Shown here one piece after another: positions 1-7,874 of a stretch of 14,954 nucleotides of DNA. The stretch is from NCBI GenBank assembly GCA_019234175.1, contig JAFALP010000369.1, positions 1-14,954 on the forward strand, in the 5' to 3' direction. This DNA is from Actinomycetota bacterium. GTDB taxonomy: Bacteria > Actinomycetota > Thermoleophilia > Gaiellales > Gaiellaceae. Within the stretch, counting starts at the first letter, position 1. The number at the start of each line of letters is the position of its first letter. The notes under the pieces were generated by a model, which worked only from the letters and a program-made list of their open reading frames with translations, did not search any database and had not been told where the DNA came from. A program made the position numbers and the translations under genes.

Positions 1-1475
1 TCGAGAAGGGCAAGCAGCCGGGCTCGCATCTGCTCTCCGGCGCGGTCGTGAACCCGAGGGCGCTCCGGCGCCTCGGCTATCGCATCGAGGACGTGCCGTC
101 GTACGGCGAGGTGCACGGCGAGGCCGTGTACGTGCTGACGCGGCGCAACGCGCTGCGCATCCCGCCGCCGCCGACGATGCGCAATCACGGAAACTGGGTG
201 TTCTCCGTCTCGCGGCTCGGGCGCTGGCTCGCCGAGCGCGCGGAGGAGGGCGGCGCGACCATCCTCCCCGAGACCGCCGCGGGGACGCTGCTCGTGTCGC
301 ACGGGCGCGTGGTCGGAATCCGCACCGGCGACAAGGGCCGTGGACGCGACGGCGAGCCGCTCGCGAACTTCGAGGCCGGCTCCGACATCGTCGCCAAGGT
401 GACGGTGCTCGCGGAGGGAACGCAGGGGCATCTCACCGGCGTCGCGCTCGACCACTTCGGCCTGCGCGGCGCCGAGCCGCAGGTGTGGGAGCTCGGCGTG
501 AAGGAGGTGTGGAAGGTGCCGCGCCCGCTCAAGAGCATCGTGCACACGATGGGCTGGCCGCTGCGCACCGCCGCGAAGTACCGCGAGTTCGGCGGCTCGT
601 TCATCTATCCGATGGGCGACGACATGCTCACCATCGGGATGGTCGTCGGGCTCGACTATCGCGACGCGGAGCTGTCGGTGCACGACGTCCTGCAGGAGCT
701 GAAGACGCATCCGAAGATCCGGAAGATGCTCGAGGGCGGCGAGCGCGTCGCGTGGGGCGCGAAGACGATCCCGAGCGGCGGCTGGAACTCGCTGCCGACG
801 AAGCTGTACGCGCCGGGGCTGCTCATGTGCGGCGACGGCGTGGGGCTCGTGAACATCCCGACGCTCAAGGGCGTGCATTACGCGATCGAGTCCGGACGAC
901 TCGCGGCCGAGTCCGCGTTCGCGTCGCTGCAGCGCGGCGCGACGCCGGCGGCGTCGCTCGCGCAGTATGACGACGCCGTACGCTCCGGCTTCATCGGCCG
1001 CGACCTGTACGAGGTGCGCGACATGCGCCAGGTCTTCGGACGCGGGTTCTTCGTCGGCGGCGCGCTGGCGAGCGCGATGACGATCTCGAAGGGAAGGCTC
1101 GCGCCCGGCCGCATGCATGCGGAACCGGACGCGGAGCAGCCGCTGCTCGCGTCGAGCCGCGCGTCCTCCTATCCCGGGCCGGACGGAACGCTCACGTTCG
1201 ACAAGCTCTCGTCCGTCTTCCTGTCGGGGAACAAGACCCGCGACGACCAGCCGAACCACATCCGCATCGAGCGCCGCGTGCCGCGCGAAGTGGCCGACAT
1301 GTGGATCAACCTCTGCCCGGCGCAGGTGTACGAGCTCGGCACCGAGGGCGGCGACGGTACCGTGACCGTGCAGGTGGCGCCGTCGAACTGCGTCCAGTGC
1401 GGCGCGATCACCGCGAAAGGCGGCCGGCTGACGCCGCCCGAGGGCGGCTCCGGGCCGGAGTACACGGTCACCTGA
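1..1475 (+). CDS. Electron-transfer flavoprotein:quinone oxidoreductase (ETF-QO), 3' portion
   Basis: Membrane-associated FAD/Fe-S enzyme that passes electrons from reduced ETF (acyl-CoA and amino-acid dehydrogenases) to the quinone pool. The gene runs in from the left edge; the frame is open from base 3, so about 490 residues are visible and roughly 60 N-terminal ones, including the GxGxxG FAD-binding start, lie outside. Visible evidence: the early segment PGSHLLSGAVVNPRAL typical of the family, a second FAD-contact region (LLMCGDGVGLVNIPTLKG), and the C-terminal Fe-S domain with LCPAQVYE (Cys codon 1314-1316), NCVQCG (Cys codons 1389-1391 and 1398-1400) and the family tail PPEGGSGPEY. Known family members carry a third Cys two residues after the CxxC pair; here that codon (1407-1409) is ATC, Ile. 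No frame break is visible. FixC-type proteins are the main alternative but usually lack this long C-terminus. Family call is firm; cluster content is uncertain. Confidence 0.93.
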   Translation, partial: EKGKQPGSHLLSGAVVNPRALRRLGYRIEDVPSYGEVHGEAVYVLTRRNALRIPPPPTMRNHGNWVFSVSRLGRWLAERAEEGGATILPETAAGTLLVSHGRVVGIRTGDKGRGRDGEPLANFEAGSDIVAKVTVLAEGTQGHLTGVALDHFGLRGAEPQVWELGVKEVWKVPRPLKSIVHTMGWPLRTAAKYREFGGSFIYPMGDDMLTIGMVVGLDYRDAELSVHDVLQELKTHPKIRKMLEGGERVAWGAKTIPSGGWNSLPTKLYAPGLLMCGDGVGLVNIPTLKGVHYAIESGRLAAESAFASLQRGATPAASLAQYDDAVRSGFIGRDLYEVRDMRQVFGRGFFVGGALASAMTISKGRLAPGRMHAEPDAEQPLLASSRASSYPGPDGTLTFDKLSSVFLSGNKTRDDQPNHIRIERRVPREVADMWINLCPAQVYELGTEGGDGTVTVQVAPSNCVQCGAITAKGGRLTPPEGGSGPEYTVT

Positions 1476-1515
1476 GTCCTTACTGCGGCTTGAGACTTTT
1501 CTAACGGCGACCCTC

Positions 1516-1521
1516 TAGCCT
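1516..1521 (+). promoter_or_regulatory. Candidate -10 element (TAGCCT) for the 51-aa ORF
   Basis: TAGCCT fits TAnnnT and ends 7 nt before the GTG at 1529, so the predicted transcript would begin at or within a base or two of the start codon (leaderless). A TTGAGA at 1490-1495 could be a -35, but its 20-nt spacing is too long to weigh much. No Shine-Dalgarno sequence precedes the GTG, which suits the leaderless reading. Confidence 0.3.
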
Positions 1522-1528
1522 CCGTGCC

Positions 1529-1684
1529 GTGGAGCTGCATCGCATCGCGGACGACCTGGAGAGCCACGCCTGGTACGAGGAGCTCTTCGTCCGGACGATC
1601 GGCGACGTCGAGGCGTTTCTGGCACGCTGGACGGCGTTCGAAGCCGTGGTCGCGGGCTTTACCGCGACCGAACAGGATTCTTAA
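1529..1684 (+). CDS. Small hypothetical protein, 51 aa
   Basis: A GTG-initiated frame encodes 51 residues (MELHRIADDLESHAWYEELF at the N-terminus) and ends in TAA. I do not recognise a family. The composition looks protein-like: acidic and aromatic residues are mixed, with an amphipathic pattern through YEELFVRTIGDVEAFLARW, suggesting one or two helices. Third positions are mostly G or C, as in neighbouring genes, whereas the competing GTG frame five bases upstream (1524) gives a Ser/Arg-rich shadow product. No signal peptide or membrane segment. There is no ribosome-binding site, but a -10-like hexamer lies 7 nt upstream. It sits between ETF-QO and the glutamic peptidase, 34 nt before the latter. 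It could be a genuine small gene or the remnant of a longer one. Confidence 0.45.
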   Translation: MELHRIADDLESHAWYEELFVRTIGDVEAFLARWTAFEAVVAGFTATEQDS

Positions 1685-1718
1685 GCAGTCCACAGGGATT
1701 CCTTCTTCAATCTGACTG

Positions 1719-2522
1719 GTGAAAGCGGCGGCCGCCCTTCTCGTCGTGCTCGGCGCGTTCGCCGCTGCCGGTAGCGCCACGGCCGCACCCGGGATCCACC
1801 ACTCCTCCAGCACGAGCACGAACTGGGCCGGTTATGCGGTGAACGGCCAGACGTTCACGGACGTGAAGGGCTCGTGGGTGCAGCCGGCCGTCACGTGCGC
1901 GGCGCGGTCGTCGACATACTCGGCGTTCTGGGTCGGGATCGGCGGTTTCTCCGCCGGGAACGGCGGCCTCGAGCAGATCGGCACCGAGTCCGACTGCCGC
2001 GCCGGCTACCCCGTGTACACGGCGTGGTACGAGCTGCTGCCGGCCGACTCCACGCCGATCGCGCTCACGATCTCGTCCGGCGACACCGTGTCCGCGGAGG
2101 TCAGCGTGAACGGGCCGGTGGCGACGCTCACGCTCACCGACGTGACCACGAATCAGACCTTCACGACGCAGCAGACGCCGTCGCTCCTCGACACCTCGTC
2201 GGCGGAGTGGATTGCGGAGGCGCCGTCGCAGTGCGGCGGCCGGAACCGCTGCACGCCGCTGCCGCTCGCGAACTTCGGCACCGTCCAGTTCAGCGGCTCG
2301 TCCACGACGGCGAACGGCCACGTCGGCACCATCTCCGACGCCAGCTGGAGCTCGACCGCCATCGACCTGGGCGGCGGTGCGGGCTCGGCGTCGGCCGCGG
2401 CGCTCTCGACCGACGGCTCGAGCTTCGCCGTCACGTATCAGTCGGCGGCGCCGCCGGTGACGATCGTCCCGCGCCGCGGCCGCGGCCGGTGGTCGCCGCC
2501 GCCGCAGCGCCGCCGCATCTGA
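1719..2522 (+). CDS. Secreted G1-family glutamic peptidase (eqolisin/Peptidase A4 type)
   Basis: Predicted extracellular endopeptidase of the glutamic class, 267 aa from GTG 1719. Residues 1-23 form a Sec signal peptide (one Lys, then an Ala/Leu/Val core, cleavage probably after TAA at 23). The mature part has the family landmarks in order: NWAGYAV (35-41), FWVGIGG (70-76), LEQIGTES (84-91), YTAWYELLP (100-108), the GDTVSAEV strand (121-128) and SAEWIAEAP (161-169). The catalytic pair known from fungal scytalidoglutamic peptidase, Gln and Glu, aligns with Q86 and E163. Four cysteines (60, 93, 172, 178) could form two disulfides. The last ~23 residues are a Pro/Arg-rich basic tail of unknown role. 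No strong ribosome-binding site; CAATCT (1708-1713) just upstream may be a -10 for a near-leaderless message. Its stop lies 3 nt from the convergent stop of the next gene. Fungal members work at acid pH; that is not shown here. Confidence 0.87.
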   Translation: MKAAAALLVVLGAFAAAGSATAAPGIHHSSSTSTNWAGYAVNGQTFTDVKGSWVQPAVTCAARSSTYSAFWVGIGGFSAGNGGLEQIGTESDCRAGYPVYTAWYELLPADSTPIALTISSGDTVSAEVSVNGPVATLTLTDVTTNQTFTTQQTPSLLDTSSAEWIAEAPSQCGGRNRCTPLPLANFGTVQFSGSSTTANGHVGTISDASWSSTAIDLGGGAGSASAAALSTDGSSFAVTYQSAAPPVTIVPRRGRGRWSPPPQRRRI

Positions 2523-2525
2523 CGT

Positions 2526-4169
2526 CTACTCCGACTGCAGGAACGGGTACCGGTAGTCGGTCGCGGGGACGAACGTCTCCTTGATCGTCCGCGGCGACAC
2601 CCACCGGATGAGGTTCCACATCGAGCCGGCCTTGTCGTTCGTGCCCGACGCCCTCGCGCCGCCGAACGGCTGCTGTCCGACGACCGCGCCCGTCGGCTTG
2701 TCGTTCACGTAGAAGTTGCCGGCGGCGTAGCGCAGCCGCTCCTCCGCCTCCTCCACCGCCGCGCGGTCGCGCGCGAAGACGGCGCCCGTGAGCCCGTACG
2801 GCGCGCCCGAGTCGACGAGGTCGAGCGTCTCGCCGTAGCGCTTCTCGTCGTAGACGAACGCGGTCACGACGGGGCCGAAGAGCTCCTCGCGCATGGTCCG
2901 GAAGCCGGGGTCGCTCGTCTCGATCACCGTCGGCTCGACGAACCAGCCCTGCGAGTCGTCGTAGCCGCCACCGACGAGCACGGACGCCGTGCCGTTCGAC
3001 GCGTTCGCCTCGTCGATCGCCTGCTTCTGCGTCGCGAACGAGCTCTTGTCGATGACCGCGCCCATGAAGTTCGAGAAGTCGCCGACGTCGCCGACGCGCA
3101 GGGTGCGCACCTCCTCCACGAGACGCTCGCGCAGCTCCGGCCAAAGGTTCGACGGCGCGAAGACGCGCGACGCGGCGGAGCACTTCTGCCCCTGGTACTC
3201 GAACGAGCCGCGGACGATCGCCGTCGCGAGCGCCTCCACGTCGGCTGACGGATGCGCCACGATGAAGTCCTTGCCGCCCGTCTCGCCGACGATTCGCGGA
3301 TAGTTGCGGTACTTCCCGGCGGCGATGTTCTCGCCCACCGACTTCCACATGCCGTTGAACACGCCGGTGGAGCCGGTGAAGTGGATGCCGGCGAGGTCGG
3401 GGCTGGCGAGCGCCGGATCGCCGATCTCGGCGCCGTTGCCGTAGACGAGGTTGATGACACCCGGCGGCAGGCCGGCCTCCTCGTACAGCTTCATGAGCCA
3501 GTACGCCGAGTAGGCCGCAGTCGACGCGGGCTTCCACACGACCGTGTTGCCCATGAGCGCGACCGACGACGGCAGGTTCGCGCCGATGGCGGTGAAGTTG
3601 AACGGCGTCACCGCGAAGACGAAGCCCTCGAGCGGCCGGTACTCCAGGCGGTTCCACACGCCGGGCGACGAGACGGGCTGCTCCTCGTAGATGCGCGTCA
3701 TGAACTTCGCGTTGAAACGCCAGAAGTCGATCACCTCGCAGGCGGAGTCGATCTCCGCCTGGTGCGCCGTCTTCGACTGGCCGAGCATCGTGGCGGCGTT
3801 CAAGGTCGAGCGCCACGGGCCGGCGAGCAGCTCCGCCGCGCGCAGGAACACGGTCGCGCGCTCCTCCCACGGTGTGCGCGACCAGTCGTTCCACGCGTCC
3901 GCCGCCGCCTTGATCGCGCGGTCGACCTCCTTCGCGCCGCCCTTGTGCACGGTGGCGAGGACGTGCGAGCGCTTGTGCGGCTCCACCGCCTCGAACGTGT
4001 CGCCGGTGCGGACCTCCTCGCCGCCGATGACGAGCGGGATGTCGAGCTGCTGCGACTCCATCTCCTGCAGGCGGAGCTTGAGCTCGGCGCGCTCGGGAGT
4101 CCCCGGCGCGTAGCTGCGGACCGGCTCGTTGTACGGCTCGGGAACTCGTGAGATCGCGTGTGTGCTCAT
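2526..4169 (-). CDS. pruA: L-glutamate gamma-semialdehyde (1-pyrroline-5-carboxylate) dehydrogenase
   Basis: NAD-dependent aldehyde dehydrogenase that oxidises glutamate semialdehyde (open form of P5C) to glutamate, the second step of proline catabolism, in the cytosol. The 547-aa product matches the long, ALDH4A1-like P5CDH group. Visible catalytic features: oxyanion Asn191 in PFNFTAIG, cofactor Lys213 in VVWKPAS, FTGSTGVF (264-271), general base Glu296 in VGETGGKDF, nucleophile Cys330 in GQKCSAASR, and EELFGPVV further on. The stretch FEYQGQKCSAASR is a P5CDH signature rather than a generic ALDH one. ATG 4169 is chosen because a TAGAAT hexamer on this strand ends 6 nt upstream, so the RNA should begin at the A of ATG; there is no ribosome-binding site. 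The gene stands alone, with no proline dehydrogenase gene beside it in the window. It is divergent from the alkyltransferase gene and convergent with the peptidase. Confidence 0.95.
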   Translation of the reverse strand: MSTHAISRVPEPYNEPVRSYAPGTPERAELKLRLQEMESQQLDIPLVIGGEEVRTGDTFEAVEPHKRSHVLATVHKGGAKEVDRAIKAAADAWNDWSRTPWEERATVFLRAAELLAGPWRSTLNAATMLGQSKTAHQAEIDSACEVIDFWRFNAKFMTRIYEEQPVSSPGVWNRLEYRPLEGFVFAVTPFNFTAIGANLPSSVALMGNTVVWKPASTAAYSAYWLMKLYEEAGLPPGVINLVYGNGAEIGDPALASPDLAGIHFTGSTGVFNGMWKSVGENIAAGKYRNYPRIVGETGGKDFIVAHPSADVEALATAIVRGSFEYQGQKCSAASRVFAPSNLWPELRERLVEEVRTLRVGDVGDFSNFMGAVIDKSSFATQKQAIDEANASNGTASVLVGGGYDDSQGWFVEPTVIETSDPGFRTMREELFGPVVTAFVYDEKRYGETLDLVDSGAPYGLTGAVFARDRAAVEEAEERLRYAAGNFYVNDKPTGAVVGQQPFGGARASGTNDKAGSMWNLIRWVSPRTIKETFVPATDYRYPFLQSE

Positions 4170-4175
4170 GGGGCG

Positions 4176-4185
4176 ATTCTAGGAT
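4176..4185. promoter_or_regulatory. Overlapping divergent -10 elements between pruA and the alkyltransferase gene
   Basis: The 10-bp core ATTCTAGGAT holds TAGGAT (4180-4185) on the plus strand, 7 nt before GTG 4193, and TAGAAT (4181 down to 4176) on the minus strand, 6 nt before ATG 4169. The two hexamers share the central TA of CTAG. Each predicts a transcript beginning at its start codon. No convincing -35 is seen on either side. The whole intergenic space is only 23 bp. Confidence 0.5.
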
Positions 4186-4192
4186 TCGGAGG

Positions 4193-4654
4193 GTGCGGAC
4201 GACGCAGGTGGCCTACGAGGCCGACGGCTGGGGCGTGGGGGAGCTGGTGGTCTCCGGCGGGCGCGTCGTGTGGCACGAGCTCCCGCACCCCACCTTGCGG
4301 ACGGAGCCGACGGGGACCCACGAGATCGCCGAGATGCTGCAGGCGTACTTCGCCGGCGAGGACGTCGAGCTCGCCGGGGTGGCGGTCGACCTCGAGTACG
4401 ACAGTCCGTTCTTCACGCGGTGCGCGGAGGCGCTGCGGGCGATCCCGCGCGGCGAGGTGGTGACGTACGGCGAGTTGGCGGCCCTTGCCCGTGCGCCGGG
4501 CGCCGCGCGCGCGGCGGGGACCTTCTGCGCGCGCAACCGGCTCGGGCTCTTCGTGCCGTGCCATCGCGTCGTCGCCGCCGGCGGGCTCGGCTCGTACGGC
4601 TCGTACGGCATCGAGTACAAGCAACGGCTGCTGGAGCTCGAAGGTGCTCTCTGA
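4193..4654 (+). CDS. ogt: Methylated-DNA--[protein]-cysteine S-methyltransferase (O6-alkylguanine repair)
   Basis: Suicide DNA-repair protein that moves alkyl groups from O6-alkylguanine in DNA to its own cysteine. From GTG 4193 it is 153 aa. The C-terminal domain is clear: PRGEVVTYGELAALARAPGA (residues 85-104, winged-helix region), the Arg of AARAAG (arginine finger position), the Asn of CARNRLG, and the active-site PCHRV with Cys123, followed by GGLGSYG. The Cys is present, so this is not a Trp-type alkyltransferase-like protein. The N-terminal domain is short and divergent. An earlier in-frame ATG at 4148 would put the start inside divergent pruA; GTG 4193 is preferred because a -10 (TAGGAT) ends 7 nt upstream. 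GGAGG abuts the GTG and is too close to work as a ribosome-binding site. The last 11 nt overlap whiA. The exact subfamily (Ogt or Ada-C) is not resolved. Confidence 0.88.
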   Translation: MRTTQVAYEADGWGVGELVVSGGRVVWHELPHPTLRTEPTGTHEIAEMLQAYFAGEDVELAGVAVDLEYDSPFFTRCAEALRAIPRGEVVTYGELAALARAPGAARAAGTFCARNRLGLFVPCHRVVAAGGLGSYGSYGIEYKQRLLELEGAL

Positions 4655-5546
4655 GGATCTCCGCAACGAGCTCGCGGCCATCGCCCCGGCGTCGGACTGC
4701 GACCGGCTCGCCGAGCTGTCGGGGCTCTTCCACGTCGCCGGGAGCGTCCATCTGCGCGGGCGGGGCGAGGTGGGCGTTCACCTCGACCTCGTCAGCTCCG
4801 CGGTCGCTCGGCGCGCGTTCACGCTCCTGCGCGCCTTCGACGTCGAGTCCGAGATCCGCACGTACCAGCGCGCCGCGTTCGACCAGGCGACGCGCTACCA
4901 GCTGCACGTGGAGGGAACAGCGCGCGCGTACGAGACGCTCCATCGCGCCGGCGTGCTCGACGCGTCGCACCGTCCGCTCGACCATCCGCCGGGACGCGTC
5001 GTCGCCAAACGCTGTTGCCGGAATGCGTACCTCCGCGGTGCGCTGCTCGGCGCCGGATCGCTGAGCGGTCCGCGCGACCCGCACCTGGAGATCCGCACCG
5101 CGGAGATCGAGGGCGCCCGCTTTCTCGCCGGCCTCGCCGGCATGCAGGTGCTCGACCGCGGCCGGCATGCGATCGCGTACGCGAAGGGGACGGAGGCGAT
5201 CGCCGACGTCCTCGTCGCCGCCGGCGCGGCCGACACGGTTCTCGTCCTCGAGGAGCGCTCGGTGATGGCGGCGACGCGGGCGGACGCGAACAGGCTCGCG
5301 AACGCCGACCATGCGAATCTCGTGCGCACGAGCCGGGCGGCGCACGCGCAGCTCGAGGCCTTGCGGAACCTCGACGTGGAGGCGTTGCCGGACGATCTGC
5401 GCGAGCTGGCGGAGTTGCGTCTCAGGCACCCGACGGCGTCGATCGCCGATCTCGCGAGACGGTCGAATCTCAGCAAGGCGGCTGCGTACCGCCGGCTTCG
5501 ACGGTTGCAGGAGCTGGCTGGGTCGGCGGCGGGGCGAGAGTCGTGA
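4644..5546 (+). CDS. whiA: DNA-binding protein WhiA
   Basis: Regulator with a homing-endonuclease-like fold joined to a helix-turn-helix, needed for sporulation septation in Streptomyces and for cell division or chromosome functions in other Gram-positives. The 300-aa product shows two degenerate LAGLIDADG halves, LAELSGLFHVAGSVHLRG (22-39) and the conserved CRNAYLRGALLGAGSLSGP (125-143) with HLEIRT, then NRLANADHANLVRT (216-229), and the C-terminal HTH (LRELAELRLRHP, 252-263, to RRLRRLQEL). The usual family sequence in the recognition part of the HTH is replaced by LSKAAAYRRL. GTG 4644 is chosen because GGAG lies 7 nt upstream (4633-4636) and residues after it match WhiA N-termini; the 11-nt overlap with the alkyltransferase gene suggests translational coupling. 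As in many actinobacteria it precedes gap, but the usual upstream rapZ-yvcK genes are absent here. Confidence 0.9.
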   Translation: MLSEDLRNELAAIAPASDCDRLAELSGLFHVAGSVHLRGRGEVGVHLDLVSSAVARRAFTLLRAFDVESEIRTYQRAAFDQATRYQLHVEGTARAYETLHRAGVLDASHRPLDHPPGRVVAKRCCRNAYLRGALLGAGSLSGPRDPHLEIRTAEIEGARFLAGLAGMQVLDRGRHAIAYAKGTEAIADVLVAAGAADTVLVLEERSVMAATRADANRLANADHANLVRTSRAAHAQLEALRNLDVEALPDDLRELAELRLRHPTASIADLARRSNLSKAAAYRRLRRLQELAGSAAGRES

Positions 5547-5552
5547 CGGCGG

Positions 5553-5588
5553 GGGACCGGGAGGCTCCGAGGACGACCCTCCCGGCCC
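5553..5588 (+). terminator. Terminator-like hairpin after whiA
   Basis: CCGGGAGG (5557-5564) pairs perfectly with CCTCCCGG (5578-5585) around a 13-nt loop; GGG (5553-5555) and CCC (5586-5588) extend the stem across a bulged A. No T-run follows, so it would be an atypical intrinsic terminator of the kind proposed for high-GC actinobacteria, or an RNA 3'-end stabiliser. It starts 7 nt after the whiA stop. Confidence 0.4.
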
Positions 5589-5760
5589 TGCAACCACACC
5601 CGAGACCGTGGTGACGGACGGGGTCTGAATCCGCCACCGGACGAGCGCGGACCCGCCGTTGCCGAGTATGACGACTTATGTGCGAAACGCGCTAGGGCCT
5701 TTTGAAGTCGTAACCCGGTCAACTGCGGGCTTGTACCGAAGCCCCCGCGACCGCGCTCGT

Positions 5761-6833
<1,073 letters not shown>

Positions 6834-6834
<1 letters not shown>

Positions 6835-7874
6835 TGCGCACCCCGCGCTCGGTCCGCGAAGCCGACGTCGCCGGCAAGGTCGTCCTGGTCCGGGCCGACC
6901 TGAACGTCCCGCTCGAGGGCGGCGCGGTCGCCGACGACACGCGCATCCGCGCGTCGCTGCCGACGCTGCAGCTGCTGCTCGACCGGAGCGCGGGCGGCAT
7001 CCGCGTCTGCTCCCACCTCGGCCGGCCCAACGGCGTCGACGAGGCGTTCCGGATGGCGCCGGCCGCGGCGCGGCTGCGCGAGCTGCTGCCGGACGAGCGG
7101 ATCACCGTGCTCGAGAACACGCGCTTCAACCCCGGCGAGACGAAGAACGACGTCGGCTACGCGCGCGAGCTGGCCGACGGCTGCGACCTGTACGTCGACG
7201 ACGCGTTCGGCTCCGCGCACCGTGCGCACTCCAGCACGGAGGCGGTCGCGCACCTGCTGCCCGCCTACGCGGGGCTGTTGCTCGAGGAGGAGCTCACGCA
7301 CCTCGGCACGCTCCTCGGCGACGTCGATCGGCCGTTCGTCCTCGTCTCCGGCGGCGCGAAGGTGGACGACAAGGTCGGCGTCCTGCAGCACCTGGGCGGC
7401 CGCGCCGACGCGGTGCTCATCGGCGGGAAGATGGCAGAGCAGCTGCGGGCGGACAACCCGCTCGACTTCGAGGTCCAGCTGCCCTCCGACGTCGTCGGCG
7501 CGGCTGCGTTCGAGGCCGACGCCGAGGCCGGCGTCTTCGCCGTCGACGAGCTGCCGGACGGATGGCTCGGCCTGGACATCGGCCCGGAGACGCGCAGGGC
7601 CTTCGCACAGCATCTCGCGGGCGCGCGGACGATCTTCTGGAACGGCCCCATGGGCGTCTTCGAGTGGCCGCGCTTCGCCGACGGGACGAAGGCCGTCGCC
7701 GAGGCCGTGGCCGCGAACGGCGGCTACACCGTCGTCGGCGGCGCCGACTCGGTGCGCGCGTTGAACCAGCTCGGCCTCTCCGAGAAGATCTCGTGGGTGT
7801 CCACCGGCGGCGGTGCCAGCCTCGAGCTGCTCGAGGGAAAGGAGCTGCCCGGCGTGGCCGCCATTCCGTCGTGA
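6834..7874 (+). CDS. pgk: Phosphoglycerate kinase, unusually short
   Basis: Transfers the acyl phosphate of 1,3-bisphosphoglycerate to ADP, the first ATP-yielding step of glycolysis. At 346 aa it is about 45 residues shorter than usual bacterial PGKs. The N-domain keeps VLVRADLNVP (17-26), DTRIRASLPT (35-44), SHLGRPNG (60-67), ENTRFNPGE (94-102) and DAFGSAHRAHSS (123-134). The C-domain keeps GGAKVDDKVG (173-182), GLDIGPET (246-253), WNGPMGVFE (269-277) and STGGGASLELLEGKELPG (323-340). Missing are about 20 residues between LRELL (85) and ITVLEN (90-95), and about 24 between IGGKMAEQL (196-204) and LPSDVV (216-221). The adenine-side motif reads IGGKM rather than IGGGM. All substrate-binding arginines and the GGAK lysines remain, so it should be active. 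The end overlaps tpiA by 4 nt (GTGA). Confidence 0.96.

Noticed and set aside
1475..1501. Hairpin followed by TTTTCT after ETF-QO as an intrinsic terminator
   Set aside because: Only a 4-bp AGTC/GACT stem with a 15-nt loop can form; too weak to call.
2474..2485. Perfect palindrome CCGCGGCCGCGG near the peptidase 3' end, as a terminator or binding site
   Set aside because: It lies within the Arg-rich coding tail, has no loop or T-run, and GC-only palindromes are common by chance at this base composition.
2431..3894. Minus-strand frame of 487 codons overlapping pruA
   Set aside because: A different frame on the same strand as a clear P5C dehydrogenase; Arg/Gly-rich, without motifs.
4148..4192. 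Earlier ATG start for the alkyltransferase
   Set aside because: It would place the start inside the divergent pruA gene and upstream of the promoter hexamer; the added residues do not look like the family.
4485..4643. N-terminal extension of WhiA in the same frame
   Set aside because: The extension is the Arg/Ala-rich shadow of the alkyltransferase gene; GTG 4644 with GGAG upstream gives the family N-terminus.
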